A stretch of DNA of 8,657 nt, taken from positions 1 through 8,657 of the forward strand of contig NATF01000009.1 of the NCBI GenBank assembly GCA_002085205.1, given 5' to 3'. The translations under genes and the position numbers were made by a program. Shown here one piece after another: positions 7,735 to 8,657 of this stretch (its first letter is position 1; each line of letters begins with the position of its first letter). The stretch is from Candidatus Cloacimonas sp. 4484_275. GTDB taxonomy: Bacteria > Cloacimonadota > Cloacimonadia > Cloacimonadales > TCS61. The notes beneath the pieces were generated by a model that saw only the letters and a list, made by a program, of their open reading frames with translations, ran no database searches and was not told where the DNA came from.

Positions 7735-7853
7735 CAAAGTTGTTTATAATTCCCAAAAATTTATTTTCCCACTTTTTCGTAAAAACATAATATTGCCTAT
7801 CTGACCAAATATAATGTAATTAAGGGAATCGTTTTTTGATATTATCTTCCGAT

Positions 7854-7869
7854 TGGCACATCCATTGCT
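7854..7869 (+). promoter_or_regulatory. Sigma-54 (-24/-12) promoter
   Basis: TGGCAC (7854-7859), 5 bases, TTGC (7865-7868), then T, which matches the consensus TGGCAC-N5-TTGC(A/T) at every defined base. The invariant GG (7855-7856) and GC (7867-7868) have 10 bp between them. Transcription should begin near 7880. It points at the secreted-protein gene and lies 175 bp past the end of an NtrC-family gene. Confidence 0.9.
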
Positions 7870-7900
7870 GAACAATTAACAAATGAAAAGAGAGGGGAAA

Positions 7901-8074
7901 ATGAAAATTATGTGGAATACTTTACCGGAAATTAATAAAAGAATAGATTTCAAATTTACCTTTGTAACAATCATTAATGTCGCAACTTTAAACGAAAAAA
8001 TGAAAAATCAAAAACTAGGAAAAAAACAAATTTTAACCCAGCAAAATCAAAAAAACTTAGGAGGTTTATTATGA
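7901..8074 (+). CDS. Possible 57-residue leader ORF
   Basis: An ATG at 7901 follows a GAGAGGGG purine block with about 5 nt spacing from the AGAGG core. The ORF runs to TGA at 8072-8074, overlapping the next start as ATGA. It begins about 20 nt after the predicted sigma-54 start site, so it would be the first ORF on that transcript. The product is Lys/Asn/Gln-rich with no recognisable domain, signal peptide or membrane segment, and AT-rich leader DNA could give this by chance. An in-frame ATG at 7883 is also possible but has no ribosome site. If translated, it may couple ribosomes to the downstream gene rather than make a functional protein. Confidence 0.25.
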   Translation: MKIMWNTLPEINKRIDFKFTFVTIINVATLNEKMKNQKLGKKQILTQQNQKNLGGLL

Positions 8075-8610
8075 AAAAATTATTGGGTTTAGTCGTTGTA
8101 TTATTTTTGGGGAATATGTTATTGGCAGCTCCGTCTTTGGCAGTAACAGAAAGTCCGGTTACAGACATTTATAATTGGACAGGTCCTTTGGCTGATCCGG
8201 ATGCATTTCAAGGACAATGGTTCAAAGACAATGCTACCGGAGAAGAACATCCCCGAAGCAATGAATTCTATGACAATGTCGAGGGAAACGGCGGTGGATT
8301 TCAAAGTTGTGGCGCCATATTCGGAAATGTAATCAATCTGGTTTATGCCGGTGGACCAGGCACAAACATTATGTCGTTTGATATAGAAGCAACTATCGTA
8401 AATGATGTTCCGGCAACTACCGCTTGGCCGGACGGTTCGAACAGTCACAGCGAATTTTTAAGCACTACAGAGCAATATGACGGTACTTTGTACGATACAA
8501 AACTTGCCATAGAATTTGCTATTAATCGATTTGGAATGATGCCCCCGACTTGGACGGGTCCTTACCGAGACAGACAACCTTACATTCAGGCTTTGAACGA
8601 AGATGAGTAA
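8071..8610 (+). CDS. Secreted protein of unknown family, interrupted by an in-frame TAA
   Basis: 179 residues. A clear Sec signal peptide is present: MKK, a hydrophobic run LLGLVVVLFLGNMLLA, then PSLA with likely cleavage after A24 (alternatively after A19). The start is fixed by AGGAGG at 8059-8064, 6 nt before the ATG. The mature part is rich in Gly, Asn, Asp and aromatic residues, has a single Cys (C80) and contains motifs such as YNWTGPLADPDAF and MMPPTWTGPY. I do not recognise the family. After the TAA at 8608-8610 the same frame continues as GWYCWTPDNPDPNLQ to the window edge, which reads like more of the same protein, so the gene is probably longer and either truncated by a nonsense change or affected by a sequencing error. 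It lies behind the sigma-54 promoter and is the likely output of the two-component system: an extracellular or envelope protein made on demand. Confidence 0.8.
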   Translation: MKKLLGLVVVLFLGNMLLAAPSLAVTESPVTDIYNWTGPLADPDAFQGQWFKDNATGEEHPRSNEFYDNVEGNGGGFQSCGAIFGNVINLVYAGGPGTNIMSFDIEATIVNDVPATTAWPDGSNSHSEFLSTTEQYDGTLYDTKLAIEFAINRFGMMPPTWTGPYRDRQPYIQALNEDE

Positions 8611-8657
8611 GGTTGGTATTGCTGGACTCCCGATAATCCCGATCCGAATTTGCAAAA
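8611..8657 (+). pseudogene. Probable continuation of the secreted protein after the stop
   Basis: Fifteen sense codons in frame with the preceding gene read GWYCWTPDNPDPNLQ up to the window edge. Trp, Tyr, Cys and the TPDNPDPN turn are typical of a folded secreted domain, and its Cys could pair with C80 of the upstream part. An open stretch this short occurs by chance often, so the case rests on the residue content. Confidence 0.45.

Larger units (their letters stand above)
7680..8070 (+). other. Intergenic sigma-54 control region and leader
   Basis: This 391-base gap has no convincing large gene. In order it holds paired dyads (7693-7734), an AT-rich spacer of about 120 bases (7735-7853) that could bend or loop, a -24/-12 promoter (7854-7868), and a leader of about 190 nt with a possible small ORF and the AGGAGG site of the next gene. 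No rho-independent terminator, tRNA or recognisable riboswitch was seen. Confidence 0.8.

Noticed and set aside
7793..7815. TTGCCT and TATAAT as a sigma-70 type promoter
   Set aside because: Only 11 bases separate the two hexamers, far from the usual 17, and no other -35-like hexamer lies at the right distance. TATAAT alone is expected in such AT-rich DNA.
8603..8657. New gene starting at the ATG of the ATGAGTAA overlap (MSKVGIAGLP...)
   Set aside because: No clear Shine-Dalgarno precedes it, and the frame of the secreted protein gives a more convincing Trp/Cys-rich continuation. It cannot be excluded, since only 18 codons are visible.

Overview
The window is AT-rich bacterial DNA with every convincing gene on the + strand. 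The style of the genes (a secreted right-handed beta-helix protein with a choice-of-anchor-like tail and an FN3 domain, LGN-type TPR proteins, a soluble TPR-PAS histidine kinase, an NtrC-type regulator) suggests an uncultured FCB-group bacterium, perhaps Cloacimonadota-like. That placement rests on resemblance only. Both window edges look cut, as in a metagenomic contig.

Layout. Bases 1-108 do not match what follows: frame 2 reads as a Walker A end (PGTGK) running straight into an intein N-terminus (CVAGDSLV), which then breaks into another gene. From about 103 to 1071 is the 3' part of a beta-helix/FN3 surface or secreted protein, with two nearly identical 56-base blocks 165 bases apart. Four tightly packed genes follow: a STAND-type ATPase with TPRs (1076-3706), a TPR-PAS histidine kinase starting at GTG (3726-5957), a single-domain receiver (5932-6297, overlapping by 26 nt) and a full NtrC-type sigma-54 activator (6294-7679, ATGA overlap). 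No transmembrane segment is apparent in any of the four, so the input is probably cytoplasmic.

The 391-base gap 7680-8070 carries what looks like a complete sigma-54 control region. Two tandem dyads of the form GTGTA-N10-TACA lie exactly 22 bp apart (7693-7734). A consensus -24/-12 promoter, TGGCAC-N5-TTGC, lies at 7854-7868. A leader of about 190 nt follows, holding a possible 57-residue ORF. The leader ends in a strong AGGAGG site and the start of a secreted protein of unknown family (8071-8610). That gene has an in-frame TAA, after which protein-like sequence continues to the window end.

How they may work together (inference): the ATPase/TPR protein and the TPR kinase form a cytoplasmic sensing pair that resembles a split version of the large AAA_16-TPR-kinase fusions. 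The kinase phosphorylates one or both receivers. The NtrC-type protein binds the paired dyads next to its own gene and activates the sigma-54 promoter, producing a secreted protein. Sensor, relay, enhancer, promoter and output would thus all lie within about 7.5 kb.
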